From Balanoglossus misakiensis (lineage: Eukaryota > Hemichordata), in assembly GCA_040954595.2 (NCBI GenBank), contig CM082590.2, positions 9,052,001 through 9,116,000 on the forward strand: 64,000 nt of DNA, in the 5' to 3' direction. Positions 35,568 to 47,507 of the stretch are shown here, in pieces. The translations under genes and the position numbers were made by a program. A model generated the notes under the pieces. It had not been told where the DNA came from. It saw nothing but the letters and a program-made list of their open reading frames with translations, and did not search any database. Position 1 is the first letter of the stretch; each line of letters starts with the position of its first letter.

Positions 35568-37084
35568 GGTGGTGAAAAGCGCTGAAATTTCACCAACCCA
35601 GCTGAGTTCCGGATCACCGCCAACTTCAGTGAAACGTTTCACCTTGTTTTCCAACAACTTCACAAAACGCAATGCACAATGGGTCTTTCATAGATCTAAG
35701 CCTCCGTTGATGGCGTAGTAAGTCAAGCTGTTTCAAAGCAAACACATCAAAGTTTATATTTGACATCATTTCATGATGATTTGCAATATTTGAAAGAGTC
35801 CATATTCACCGAAATTCCTGAGACAATTCCCTTTTGATTTTTGCGTGTTTATGTCTATTTTCTGTCCAAATCGATAAGAGATGACTATTATATTCATTTG
35901 GCAAGTTTTTACCTGATGGGCTTACCCATACTCGAGTATCCATGGCAACATATACATGTGTGAATTATATAAACCGGAACTGTGCACAGTTACATGAGAA
36001 AACACAAAGCCACTACTATAACTAGAATTATTTATTCTTTATTTGAATTGATGAAAAACCATTGTTTACATGACAGTATCCGAATATTTGATTGAAAGCA
36101 TGTACATTTACCCAATAGCCTTGACCTCTGGTGACCTTTAATGTGACCCCAGGTGACCTTACAGATGACAATCACTATGATAATTCTTGTAGAATAATCT
36201 TTGAGTAAACTCTTTCAACTTATATGTAATGACTAGCTTCAATTTTATTCTCAGTGAGGCAGTAATATAAATATGCAGAAATGTACATATTAGAGGACAG
36301 GTATTCATTGAGTTACCATAGCAACATATGATTTTCAATGAAATAGCAGTATATACAATATTCATCTAGAAAAAAAGTATAAAACACCTCAATTAACAGT
36401 AGTACATATTTTCAAAACAATTCTATATTTTTAAATTCTATAACATTTTTTTCAAAATGGGTTTATACATGTTACCAAAGCAGCTGCAAAAATAATAAGA
36501 ATACTTTATACCAATGTTACATGTTAATATTTTATACATAATGTTTCTTTAACATAAAATTTGACGTAAGACTTTACTGCTGGAGAAGTGCTGTACATGT
36601 ATTTGAAAATTCCTTTCCTATGCCATAGTTAGGAATGTGGATGGTTAATTAATATTCAGGGGGTGACACACCTAGAATTATTTACGCACATAGAGGTTAA
36701 CTGCTGGACTGTTCAGAATATCTTACAACAAGATATGGGAGTCATACAACAGCGAAAAATTCTTGACAAATATTGTCAAATTTTAATTGTAACAGCTTTC
36801 TTAAAGAAGTCTGTGAGAATCATGATAAGTATGAAGATTTTGGTCAAATTTGAAAGTTCAGTTTTCCATTGCACTTTTGTGTTATGGCAGTGATGGAAAC
36901 AAAAATGGCAGCTGGGTTCATACTCTCGAAGTTATTCAAAGTTTCCAGACTTTTCAGAAGTGATTACAGTGATTTTCCAGGTCAAAAAGTCTTGTTTTAC
37001 AGATGTGTATTTTTCTGCACTGAATTTCATTACCCTACAATTTTCCCAGATTTTTCCAGGAGTGTATGAACCCGGCCAAAGGAA
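35568..37084. other. Spacer between gene E and the unknown leftward gene
   Basis: Holds the gene E promoter side and the 3-prime UTR of the next leftward gene. Otherwise AT-rich with no supported gene. A few aggtgacct-type repeats occur near 36120-36165. Confidence 0.5.
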
Positions 37085-39297
37085 CTAGTTCTTGTTCCGG
37101 GACATCAGCAGGACTGCTTTGATCGCCTGGTACAGGGTACTGATGACATTCTCGTAGTATAAATTCACACATGGAATTTTCTCGTAGAGTATGTACGATC
37201 GCTTCAGGGGGTTTGCGATCGGACATTCGGTCATTCGCCCCAGGGTATCGCGAGCAATGTGACACCGCACCAGATACACACAAACTTGTTCCATCCGACC
37301 ACCTGGCGAACACACAGTGTGTACGAACACCTGGTGAGCTGTTTTGTAGTATAGAGAACCGAACGGGCTGTCCTTTGCAACCGCTAGTGCCTGGCTGGCC
37401 ATCTGTGGCAAGATCTCTTCCGGGTCTGGGTGGCGCGTAAATACAGTATTCTGTGAAGACAAAGACGAATTTCATTATTACCCTTTCACCATAATGGTTT
37501 GATCCAATTGTATTGTTTTCTATGGCAAAGTAGACCTCTATAGAGCAAAACGGGGGTGAACAGGTTAATAACATATTTTGCTTTCAAGACTCTCATTTTT
37601 GCAAGGGACCAACCCATACTTTTCTATGTGGGAAGGTTCCATTACTTACATAAACAGAGCAATCAATTGTTTGTTTCAACATTCAAATCTGTCTATATAT
37701 CGTTGTAATACAAACCTGTGTGGATGTAGTCACTTGTACAATAGGGTCACCATTAGCACTGCAAACTTCTACATCACTTTGTAAGGTGACAATCTGACCA
37801 CACACTGTAATGTAACGGGCCGTGGACTCTCGAATTCTGTCAAGAAAATAAAAACAGTAGATTTTAATAACACATTTAATATTAATAATTTATTTAAACA
37901 GACAAGTTTTCCCTGTAACTGTGAGTGTTCAGTTTTCTAAGAATGACTGAGAACTCTATTTTGGTATCAGCATTTATTTTGCAAGAAATCGGGGGAGGGT
38001 CAGCATTTTTCATGCATCCAGGTTTTGAATCGCACCCCCTCCCCATTAATTTTGACCATGCCCTAAGTGTGCAACATACTTGAGTGTCACCAGACAATCT
38101 GTTTCATACGATGCTGCATTGATGACGTCCACCACGAGATCGTCTAGACGACTTTCACAGAATTTCCCGTTTGTGCACAGATTACAGACGTCCAGCCAAG
38201 TCAGTAATGCGCGCCTGTGAATCAGACACGGTTTGGCATCAGCCTTATTCACCAACTCCTACATAAAAGACAAAAAAGATGATTGATGGTTTGAGTTTAT
38301 CCTAGGCCAACTCATCAGGTCACATTTGTAACAGATCATTGAATTTGATTTAATACTTACATCTGAACTCACAGCATTCTTCAAAACATTGATATTGTCT
38401 GTCTCAAGATTATAGTTTGCTACAAACGACACCAGAAGTCGGAGGAAATCGTCTTCTTGTAAATGTTGTCTGACTGTGAAAATGATTAAGAAAAACAAGG
38501 ATGTTGATTTGCAAGTGACAGAGTTGTTTGTTGTTGTTGTTGTTGTTGTTGTATAGTACAGTTTCCCTGAGGTCTACTACCCATGATCAAATGAGATCTT
38601 AATCTATACTTTGGTATATTTGACAGTTTCAATGACCTCACATTACAAACACTGTCAAATCAACAACGTTTCATGCATCTATAAGTAAACTACTCCACCT
38701 CTCCACTTCCGGAGAAGAGGGGCGTGACCTCAAATGTTTAGTAACAGACTTGAAATGTGACAATGGTCGTGTACATTGCTTACCGGATGTAACTGTCTTC
38801 TGTTGACCTGCAGCTGCTGTTGCTCCTAACGCGAGCTCCCTAAGATCTTGAGTGCAGCCCTCAGATTCATCTTCTCTCGTATTCTGACACTGACTTCCTA
38901 GTTGAAAACTCTCATCCGAGAACAACCACTGGCAGACGATTCGACTACAGGACAATCCCTGTGGCATGTTAAACGGATGGCAGACAAAACGCAGTCTTTG
39001 AATGTGGTGGGTTTCCCAGTTCAGTGGTGTTGATGGGAATATCCTGTGCGGATGGCGGGTTGTGCTGCAGCTATCAGATTCCATACAAGTTCCTGTTTTA
39101 TACTGTCGACATTCGATGGGCCGGGTGTTAGCTGGGAACGGCGGAGACATAGGAGACGGCTCGTTGTCGCCGTCATCTTCGCCGCCATCGTCGCTTACCG
39201 TCACCACGGCGGCTATCGGCACTATCTCCGGGATCTCTTCCGTTCCATCACCGCCTCCTCGAGCGCCGAATTCTTCTCCTGTCGTCAGTGTCGACAT
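37085..39297 (-). CDS. Unrecognised five-exon protein
   Basis: Exons in transcription order: 39297-38784, 38473-38361, 38258-38080, 37836-37716, 37450-37085. The joined reading frame is 431 codons with TAA, and all four junctions agree in phase (1, 0, 2, 0), so the gene model is credible. I do not recognise the family. Residues 1-55 are low-complexity and acidic (DDGGEDDGDNEP). A Cys/His cluster follows (CRQYKTGTCMESDSCSTTRH), spaced almost like a CCCH finger but with four residues before His, so I do not claim one. The C-terminal half looks globular (YETDCLVTLK, VNLYYENVISTLYQAIK). No signal peptide or membrane segment is seen. It is head-to-head with gene F across 221 bp. An intracellular housekeeping role is possible but unproven. 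Confidence 0.75.
37479..37569 (-). mobile_element. MITE-2 copy in first downstream intron of the unknown gene
   Basis: accctttcaccataatggtt at one end and cgggggtgaacaggtta at the other, with the ttctatggcaaag core. It lies 29 bp upstream (in transcript sense) of the last-exon acceptor. Confidence 0.7.
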
Positions 39298-39518
39298 TGA
39301 TCGCGATGAAGAGTAAATACCCTGAACACAGCTAGCTTCGTTGCCTGGCCGACCTTTGACCTTAGAAGGGCATTTAAATCCAGCGCCCTCTGGTGTTCAC
39401 ACTTTGACCCAACATTCTGTGCGTTTTCCATCTTCTCCACATCGTACAGGAATAACAAAGGCTGATATTTTCCTGTCGAATATCAACCAAAGCTATCTGT
39501 ATAGATCCTGTGCAAACT
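39298..39518. promoter_or_regulatory. Bidirectional promoter region
   Basis: The 221 bp between the ATG of the unknown leftward gene (39297) and the ATG of gene F (39519) must contain both 5-prime UTRs and the promoter(s). There is no obvious TATA box. Inferred from gene geometry only. Confidence 0.6.
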
Positions 39519-39964
39519 ATGATCCCGGGCGAGCACATCAGGCTATGTTTAGCGAGATCTGTGAGTTTAGTGTTTGCAAGGGAACGCGAGAAATCGCCGC
39601 TCCACACACCAGGTTCCGAAGCCTCACAAGATCAAAGGATAACTCCGTACGATTCCAATGTTTTGAGCTCCCAGGGTAGGTTTATTTATCGCTTACGGGT
39701 CGACGGTATAATATACTGCTCCTAAACCATGGTTCGGGGCTTGAGAATGGGGCCTTTGAAACTAGTAATCGTGGTATCAGTACTATCACAGGACTTCGAT
39801 GTTGTGTGTTTGTGATGTACATTTCATGGTGGTGTTGCCAGGTTGATCTGTATATGGGTGCACTGTGTACATCGTGCTTGTAAATTTCACTGAAATTTGT
39901 CACAAGTGCTGTCTCGTTTTGGTCAGTTTCCATAGTGATCGGCCTTCGGGCTTTGTGTTACAAT

Positions 39965-39999
<35 letters not shown>

Positions 40000-42585
40000 G
40001 AGGTAATATGAATAACCATGTTGATTTCTACCAATACATGTAATAATATTCATACATTTGTAGTCTCATTTTCCACCAATGCTTGTTCTTCACCACAGAT
40101 TGTAAATATGTCTGGGAAGAAGCTAAAAGGACCAACCAAGTCACACATCTTGGTGACTGCTTCTCCAAATTGGCTCAAGATCTTCATTCACGTCTTCATC
40201 AAGATGAACTCACACAGAAAGGTGAGTCTGGAAAATCATCTTCCCAAGAATCCATAATAGCCCAATGATTATTTGCATAACAAGAGAAACAACAGTTATG
40301 TTAATAGGCTTCTATTGTTTTGCCACAATTAAAGAGCTATGGCTTTTTATTTTTCGACAGAAAAAGCAAGAATCATCAACTTCCTGGGCGAAAGTGGTGT
40401 GATCGAAATGCGTGTGAACACAGCCGTACTTTATAGTGAAAACATCAACAACACTAACAGGGTTACCAGAGAAAGTCCTTCTCCGTGTGAAGACTCAAAC
40501 AAACAAAGGAATGATGTGGGAAATGTTGAGCGAAATTCCCGGACAGATGAGGAAGATACGGATACTGACATTCCCAGTGGGAAGAACATGGAAAGTTGCC
40601 ATGAACACCAGGAGACGCCCGTTTGTAATTCCAAGTCCCGATCACAAGACGATTTACATCAGTTATCTGGAGAACAGTCCAGTAGACAAATCCAGATTAA
40701 GAAAGAGTGTGTTGGAAACACACAGGACACATGTATAGATCCACAGAGAGACGAAACTCCGACACCTAATATCAATTTTGGAAACATCGGAACTTTGGAG
40801 TACTTTGAAACCAGGCCCAGCTATAATGATGAAGCTTGTGGACGTGTTGATGAGACAGAAAATACCGGTGTAGACAGTTCTAACGATCGCAGCGCAGGAA
40901 GTGTTGATGAAGACAGTGATAAGAATCGTGATGAGGGAAGTCCTGTGTGCGCGAAAGATAACATTACTGTTGTAAAATTGGAAGAGGACGATGATGATGA
41001 AGTTGAAGAGATTACCCAAACACCAGCGGCCTATTATGTTTCAGAGGGACAAATTCTCTCTCGCAGTCCCCCTGTCAATCACAGACACACAGACAAAAAT
41101 TTGCATAGGGGTGTCACGGCAACAGAGGGGAGAGAGACGCAGGACAGTGGAGTGTTTAAACTCAGAATAGATAACGTACAGAGCTACGCTACAGATGTGC
41201 ATAATGAGAACGTTCCGGTCGCTGGGAATGAAGCAGGTATGGACAGGCATGGGAACGGAACTATCAGTGTGGAAAAAACGCCGGATTTGGTTCCGGAAAA
41301 CAGGTATTCTTCCCAGAGTGATGAAGATGTAATAGTGATACCCGCAGTGGAGAGAGGTCTTGTCGATAATGTCTCTCGCGTCAGTGAAAATTGCCAAGAA
41401 GTAGACATTGTGTATAGTGGACATGGAAGAGGATTCGGTGGCATGGCGGGGACTAGTGTGTGCAATGATAAAGCGAAACAGAGCATGGAAATTCAAGACT
41501 CAAGGACTCTTTACACCCGGGACCAAGCAAGCTATCACCACCAAGGGACAAGGGTGCCCTTCAATGGTGACAGAACGATTCGCGATCAACGACGGGACGG
41601 GAATATCGGATTTGAAGAAAACTGTAATCGAATTCAAGGAATGAGGACTGTTCTTGCGATCGATAAACACCACCCCGGCGGAAATTTACCAAGAGGGAAA
41701 ATTGCTTATGCTGTTGACCAGAATGTAGTACGACAGGTACAGGTATCCAGACATGTCAAGGACTTGCACAGCAAGCTGGATTACCTCGACCGACTCAAAC
41801 GGCAGCTGGCACCCAGCGGTGTTCGTTCTGACGCCGGCGCGATCGACGTCGAACAGGGGCAGGAAACGCACCCCGGGTTCACGTTACGTGAAGTGGACTT
41901 CGCCAAGCAAGTGCAGCAGATGAGAAGGGACAGTGGTGTCAAACAGGATTTGTCGCGAGGGGCGATGTTAACAACTAGCGCAGGAAACGCGCATATCGCA
42001 AATAGCGGACACATGACCATTCCTAGTGTGGGCGCGGGTGAATTAAGGAAACGCGATTTGAGCAATTCGTTGCCGAAGGCTAGTTTGCCTCAAGGTTATA
42101 GCATCCCAAACAAGGGAGTCGATTCTGCATATGTTTTGAACATGGGCAGGCAGAACTCGCTTGATGGCAGTTCGCTGAAACGGAAACTGACAACGAGTCA
42201 CGCATATTCATCGCAACCGTCTACAAGCGGAGAATCAGCGAAGCTTAGCAGGGTTCAGATCAACAGGAACTTCAAACCTCCGGAACGACCGTCGTCGCGA
42301 CTCGGCGGACCGTTCTTCAGCTCGCAACGGAAGTACGGGATACAACCGGGCGATCAACGATACCGGACGTTCTTGCGGTTGAAGGGCGACAGGAAGGCAG
42401 CAGCGCTAGTCAAGTGTACGGAGTGCGGGAAGTTTCTCTGCAGTCGTCAGAGCCTCAGCCGTCACATGAGGACACACACGGGCGAACGACCGTTTCAGTG
42501 TCAAATATGCGACAAGCGGTTCAGTCTGAAACATCATCTTGCCACTCATATGCACGTGCATCGATCAAAGAACTTTGACCCTTAG
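39519..42585 (+). CDS. Zinc-finger gene F: novel N-module plus two C2H2 fingers
   Basis: 834 residues; exons 39519-39675, 40099-40221, 40361-42585, both introns phase 1. Exon 1 starts MIPGEHIRLCLARSVSLVF. Exon 2 has CKYVWEEAKRTNQVTHLGD and ends DELTQK (Thr for the usual Ser). Exon 3 opens EKARIINFLGESGVIEMRV. The linker is very long (about 680 residues), acidic at first (VVKLEEDDDDEVEE) with SUMO-like IQIKKEC and VKLEED, then basic and Ser-rich. Only two C2H2 fingers lie at the C-terminus (42412-42560), joined by a canonical TGERPFQC linker. AATAAA at 42684. Divergent from the unknown gene at 37085-39297. With two fingers the DNA site would be short, so partners or the module probably matter. 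Confidence 0.88.
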
Positions 42586-43149
42586 CTTGTTTGTCAGTCT
42601 TTCTGGGTTCTTCCCAGCTGCCGGCTACTCATTAATATTCATGCGGACAGCACCATGGAAACTGAATTCCAGAAATCTAGCACAATAAAGCTGCATTGGG
42701 AAACTGTGCATTCTTTGAAATGTATGATGTATGATTTAAATGATGTATGATTTTAAATGATTTAAATATTTTACTTTGAACCCTTTATTGTAAGTGTTTC
42801 TGAAGTCAATAAACTTGCTTTTGCATGAACCATGTAATAATTTGCTTCATAGTGTTATTTGGAAAACAATGCAATGTCTTCCAACCCTCACCCAAATATC
42901 AATTGGTTTATTCCTTAAAATAGCTCTGGATGTACTTGAAAATATGTTCATTTATGTTGGAAGAGAGAGAGCCATGCTTGAAAAGATAAAATCTTACTTT
43001 CACCAGTTATCAAGATAAAATTGGCCAAAGTTACTGAAACCCAGCTGTTGATTGTTGCATATTAAAATGGAAAGAAGATAGTATAATATTATAATTATTT
43101 TAATTGAACATTCAGCCACCCTTTTAGTCTCAAATACCTATATTCTTAA
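42586..43149. other. Gene F 3-prime UTR and spacer
   Basis: Contains AATAAA at 42684 and another near 42809. No further gene is seen. Confidence 0.5.
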
Positions 43150-43625
43150 AAGGACAAAGTCTCTCTCTTGCTGCCCTTTTCCCATAAATTATGTTTGATA
43201 CAAGACACCATTGATGTTAAGTACATGTGGATACATGTAAATTAAGACTTTCAAAATGGCCGCCAAATTTGAGGTTCAAAATGGCCGCCTATATCTGTGC
43301 TAAGTCTATGGCATTCAAAATGGCCGCCAAATTTAGTGACTTTGACATTCTCTATGGTAAACATTATGGAGAAATTTTACTCATAGTTCAACCACACACA
43401 CCTTCCATCCCACATGTAGACACAAGAGTGAAAAACTCGCCAAAATGAATATTCGATGTTTACCATTTATTCATTTTGGCGAGATTTTTACTTTCATATC
43501 CTACAAACGTAATGGTTGAATGTTGATTCACTATATATCCACATGTGCATTAGCATAAACAGTGTAGTGAATCAAACATAATAAAAGGGAAAAGAAGAGT
43601 GAGAGAGAGAATTTGTCCCTTTAAG
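43150..43625. mobile_element. Foldback element with ~100-bp inverted arms
   Basis: The left arm (about 43152-43250, containing gacaaagtctctctctt and acatgtggatacatgtaaatt) is the diverged reverse complement of the right arm (about 43500-43625, containing tatatatccacatgtgcatt and gagagagagaatttgtccc). Between the arms are three copies of caaaatggccgcc. A single arm also occurs at 940-1090. No ORF is seen. Confidence 0.65.
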
Positions 43626-44270
43626 AAGCTGACTAGATTCTGCTTGTTGAAATAAAAACGAAAGAATTTGCTAACTCTAAAAGCGCGCCCCCTCTCGGTG
43701 ATATATAAAACCAATTTGACCCAGAATTTGACCCCACTGCTCATTTACATACATAAACATAAGGAAGAGAAAGGTCTCCTGGACCGGATGTCTGGATGAT
43801 CCTGGTGTTTTCGGGACTAAAAGAAATCCTTGAGTGAAACGATCTGTACAGTTTTGAAGGTGAGTGGTTTGTTGTACCGTATGTCTGCGAGGAATACTCA
43901 GCATCGGACGTTTTGGGTCAAATTATGAATCGCGTTCATCAGCTGGTCAGTTCAAGCATTGTCTGTCCATCGCATCTCCATTATGGCGCTGACAATCATC
44001 TTTCTTCTGATTCCGGCTGGTCTTGCGGAGATATATCATGATCAACCCAAGAACATACAATATTGAGGCCTTGCTATTCCGTATCAGGTTTAATGATCGA
44101 CCATACCTCATCCTGACCTTAGCATCACACATAAGACAGCTGATTACCGTTGAAATCGACTATTGTTTGGACCAAACTTTTGGCAACTATTTTACTGGTA
44201 AACAAATCAAGGAATGACCTTGTGATCGCGTGCCTTGCAGCTGGAAAGGTCATAATTAAATTGGGGCATA
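43626..44270. other. Non-coding spacer
   Basis: No gene or repeat is supported. Small ORFs at 43677-44217 have no domain or splice support. Confidence 0.45.
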
Positions 44271-45475
44271 ATTAGGGGACCAAGCGCCCTCAGGCGCTTG
44301 GTCCCCTTCTGTTATTGCTGGAGTTTTTAGGGCACAAGCCAAGCAGGCTTGTGCCCTATTGGTATTACTGGGGTTTTTCATCTTTTTTTTTTTTTTCTTG
44401 TGTAGTTTTTTTGCTCAGGTAGATCTTGAAAACGGCTGAACCTACAAATCTCAAACTTGGCACAATGGTGCAGGTCTATGAGAGCTCGTGCAGTACCCTC
44501 GTGAATGTGTAATTAGTCACATGACCTGATGACCATATATGGGCAAAGTTTTCAAATGGGCCTAATTTGCATATGAATGATGATATCAAAATTCTGTGCA
44601 ATCATTTTGCGGACCATATGGTCAGTGTCCTACATGCTAAATTTCAAGGCTCTGGGCAAAGTCAATTTTGAGAAGAAGATTTTTAAATATTATATTTCAT
44701 ATTTTTTGGACCCAGCCATAGGCCTATACTTTCTATAGTTAAGCTATGATGCTATGTCCACATCTGTGCAATGGTCCTGTACTGTGACTCTCTATTGGCC
44801 CGTGAGCAGAATGGGACCAAAATAAAAGGCAAAATTTTGGGCTCACCTGTAACACCTGCTTAACTCATTAATTATGTGCATACCTAATTCTGGGCTAACT
44901 AATAGGGCTAGAGGTTTTGTGCTTGTGGGACATGGACCAGTAAAGGGTAAAAAAAAATTGCCCAAATTTTTGGTGACCTCAGGTGACCTTTGACCTACTT
45001 TCCTATATCTCGGCATCCAGAGCAGGTACAGACTTGGCGTTTGGAGGGTTGGGACTAAAATTTAAAAGCCAAAATTGAGGGTCACCTGTGACACCTGCTT
45101 ACCTCATTAATTATGTGCATACCTAATTCCAGGCCAACCAATAGGACTAGAGGTTTGGTTATTGCTGAACATGAACCAGTATGGGGTCAAAATTTCTTGC
45201 CCAAATTTTGGGTGACCTCAGGTGACCTTTGACCTACTTTACCATATCTCGGCATGCACAGCAGCTACAGCCTTGGCATTTGGAGGGATGGAACTCCTAA
45301 TGGAGCCTTATACTTTACCTCATTAATTATGTGCATATATAAATCTAGGCGAACCAATAGGGCTAGAGGTCTGGTTTTTGTTGGACCTGGACTAGTATGG
45401 GGTCAAAATTTTTTGCCCAAATTTTGGGTGACCACATATGACCTTTGACCTTCGGCTTAAGCTTGTGCCCGTCAT
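44271..45475 (+). mobile_element. Non-coding repetitive element, copy 1, with end hairpins
   Basis: Two perfect stem-loops open the region: 44275-44306 (14-bp stem, ctca loop) and 44329-44357 (12-bp stem, aagca loop). Then comes a unique head (ggctgaacctacaaatctc ... gagaagaagattttta) and about 2.5 internal units of ~240 bp, each with ccaatagg[gc]ctagaggt, tgggtgacc and tgacctttgacct. It ends near gcttgtgcccgtcatcgctg. No ORF is seen. The terminal hairpins and internal tandem repeats suggest a non-autonomous Helitron/Helentron-like element, but the class is uncertain. Confidence 0.55.
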
Positions 45476-47460
45476 CGCTGCTTGCAGCTATATTTCTTCT
45501 TTCTTCTTGAGTCGTTTTTTTGCGCCCGTTTTTCTCTGAAATTCCGGCAGCTGCGCCTACCAAATTTTGCACGGTGGTTGGGGCCCATGAGTACTAGTGC
45601 ACCTGCCCTTTGAATTTGTAATTAGTCACGTGACTTTGTGTCTGTAATCGAGCGAAATTTTCAAATTGACCTAATGTGCACGTTAATGGGGGCATGTACA
45701 TTCTTTTCGCGATTTTTGTAGACTATGTGGCCAAAATCGCCTGTGCCAAATTTCAAGGTCCTAGGCCAAGTCGATTTTGAGAAGAAGATTTTTGTAATAT
45801 TTTTCGCATTTTTTGGTGGGCTGAGGACGAACACTTGGGTATCGGACTTTCACTGTCATTACGTAATCCTGCGGAGGTCTCATTAGCAGGGTACACACTT
45901 CGTTGGAAAATCGGCTGAAATACGTAAACAGACCAGTGATTATTTTCCACGGAATGAATTTTGGGACAACACATTATCAGAGTTCAGTCTGTGTTAGGGC
46001 GTTTTATTGAAGTACGCTGAGTTTGTTAGCTGTTGCCGTTCAAATGTTTCTATCCAGACCCGGCTACACTGGTTAACATTGCGGCAGTGGACTTTGACCC
46101 TCAGTCGCTAATGGGCGAGTCAGGTTTCATTAGCATGGTAGTCACATGTAGTGGGTATTAGTTCGGGAAATCGGCCGAATACGTAAGCAGACCAGTGATT
46201 TTCTTGCACGAAGGGAGTATGGTACCAGCAATAATCAGAGATCAGGCTTCGTTGCCGTTCAAAAGTTCCTACTTCAGTCAAGACATTGCAACTGGATGTT
46301 CAGTATGGGGGTCGGCTCGCAGGTGGCCGTGGGGGTTATCAGGTCGCCCGTAATGGCACGTAGGTTCATGCAGCTGTATGGGACCAAAATAATACGCCCG
46401 TTTCGGGGGTCACCTGCGTAACTCAATTATGTGCATGCGTAATTGTGGGGTCAATGAAAGGGATGCTAGCGTGATTTTTGTTGCACATGGATCAATATGA
46501 AGTCCGATTTTCCTGTCAAGTTGTGGGCGACCTTATGTGACATTTCACCTGCTTTTGCTTAGTGAATAAAAGCAGATGCATGCAGGTTTGGAGTGGGGGG
46601 ATATACGGATAGGACCATAATGGTATACCAAAGGCGGGGTCACCTGTTGCACCTGCCAAAGTCATTGATTTTGTACATTTAATTTTACACTAACCAACGG
46701 GGCGATATGTGTGGTTTTTGTTCCACAGGGACGAATGTGTGTCAGTTGATTTTTGCCCAAACGTATAAGGTGATTTGGATGACCTCTGTCGTACAGTGCC
46801 ACATCTCAGCACGTTGTACAGGTGCAGCTTTGGTATTTGGAGGGATGAAATTATCATGAAATGCCAAATACAAGGGGATACCTGTGACACCTGCTTGATT
46901 CATGTATTACATGTATACCTAATGGTAGGCAAAGTGGAAGGGCTGCAGATGCATGATTTGTTGCACATGACATAAACAGGAATGACAATTTATTGTCAAA
47001 TTTTTGGGTGACGTCAGGTGTCCATTGACCTGCTTTCCATATGTTAGCATGCACATCATATATAGCCAGGTGTTTGAAATGAAATGCTAAATTCCTGGGG
47101 CCACCTGTAACTTACTTGCGTAACTCATTATTATATGGCCATATCTAATTTGACAAACCCAAAGGGCGGGGATTTTCCGTTGTCTTGAATATGAACCAAA
47201 AGAGAATCCTAATTTTTGTCCCAATTTTGGGTACCTCAGCTGACCTTTGATGTACTTACTGAAGTACTTACAACGTAGAAGTTCACCTTTGGTTGTTGTG
47301 TTTGTACTTGTAGGACATGCATTTCGGGTGGTTGCCTACTTCCCAATATCTCAACATCGAGAGCAAATACAGTCTACGCATTTGAATTGTACAACACTGA
47401 ATGGAGTCTAATGGTTATTCACACTATGCTTGGGCCCCTTCAACGCTGCTTGCAGCTTTA
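45476..47460 (+). mobile_element. Non-coding repetitive element, copy 2 (older)
   Basis: The head is homologous to copy 1 (gtaattagtcacgtgac, tttcaaggtcctagg, gagaagaagatttttgtaat) but more diverged. It carries several degenerate ~240-bp internal units to about 47300. It closes with cttgggccccttcaacgctgcttgcagc, like the end of copy 1 (cgctgcttgcagc at 45477-45489). No coding capacity. Confidence 0.5.
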
Positions 47461-47507
47461 ATAACATTTATTTTTTCTTTTGTAATTCCAGTGTTAGAAT
47501 TTACGAG

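Noticed and set aside
35106-35672. Long minus-strand ORF of 188 codons as a separate gene
   Set aside because: Its middle is exon 1 of gene E (35363-35567). The donor at 35362 gives the family phase, and the rest is 5-prime extension and intron.
38997-39120. CCCH zinc finger in the unknown gene
   Set aside because: The Cys/His spacing is C-x7-C-x5-C-x4-H rather than C-x7-8-C-x5-C-x3-H, and it is single. Not claimed.
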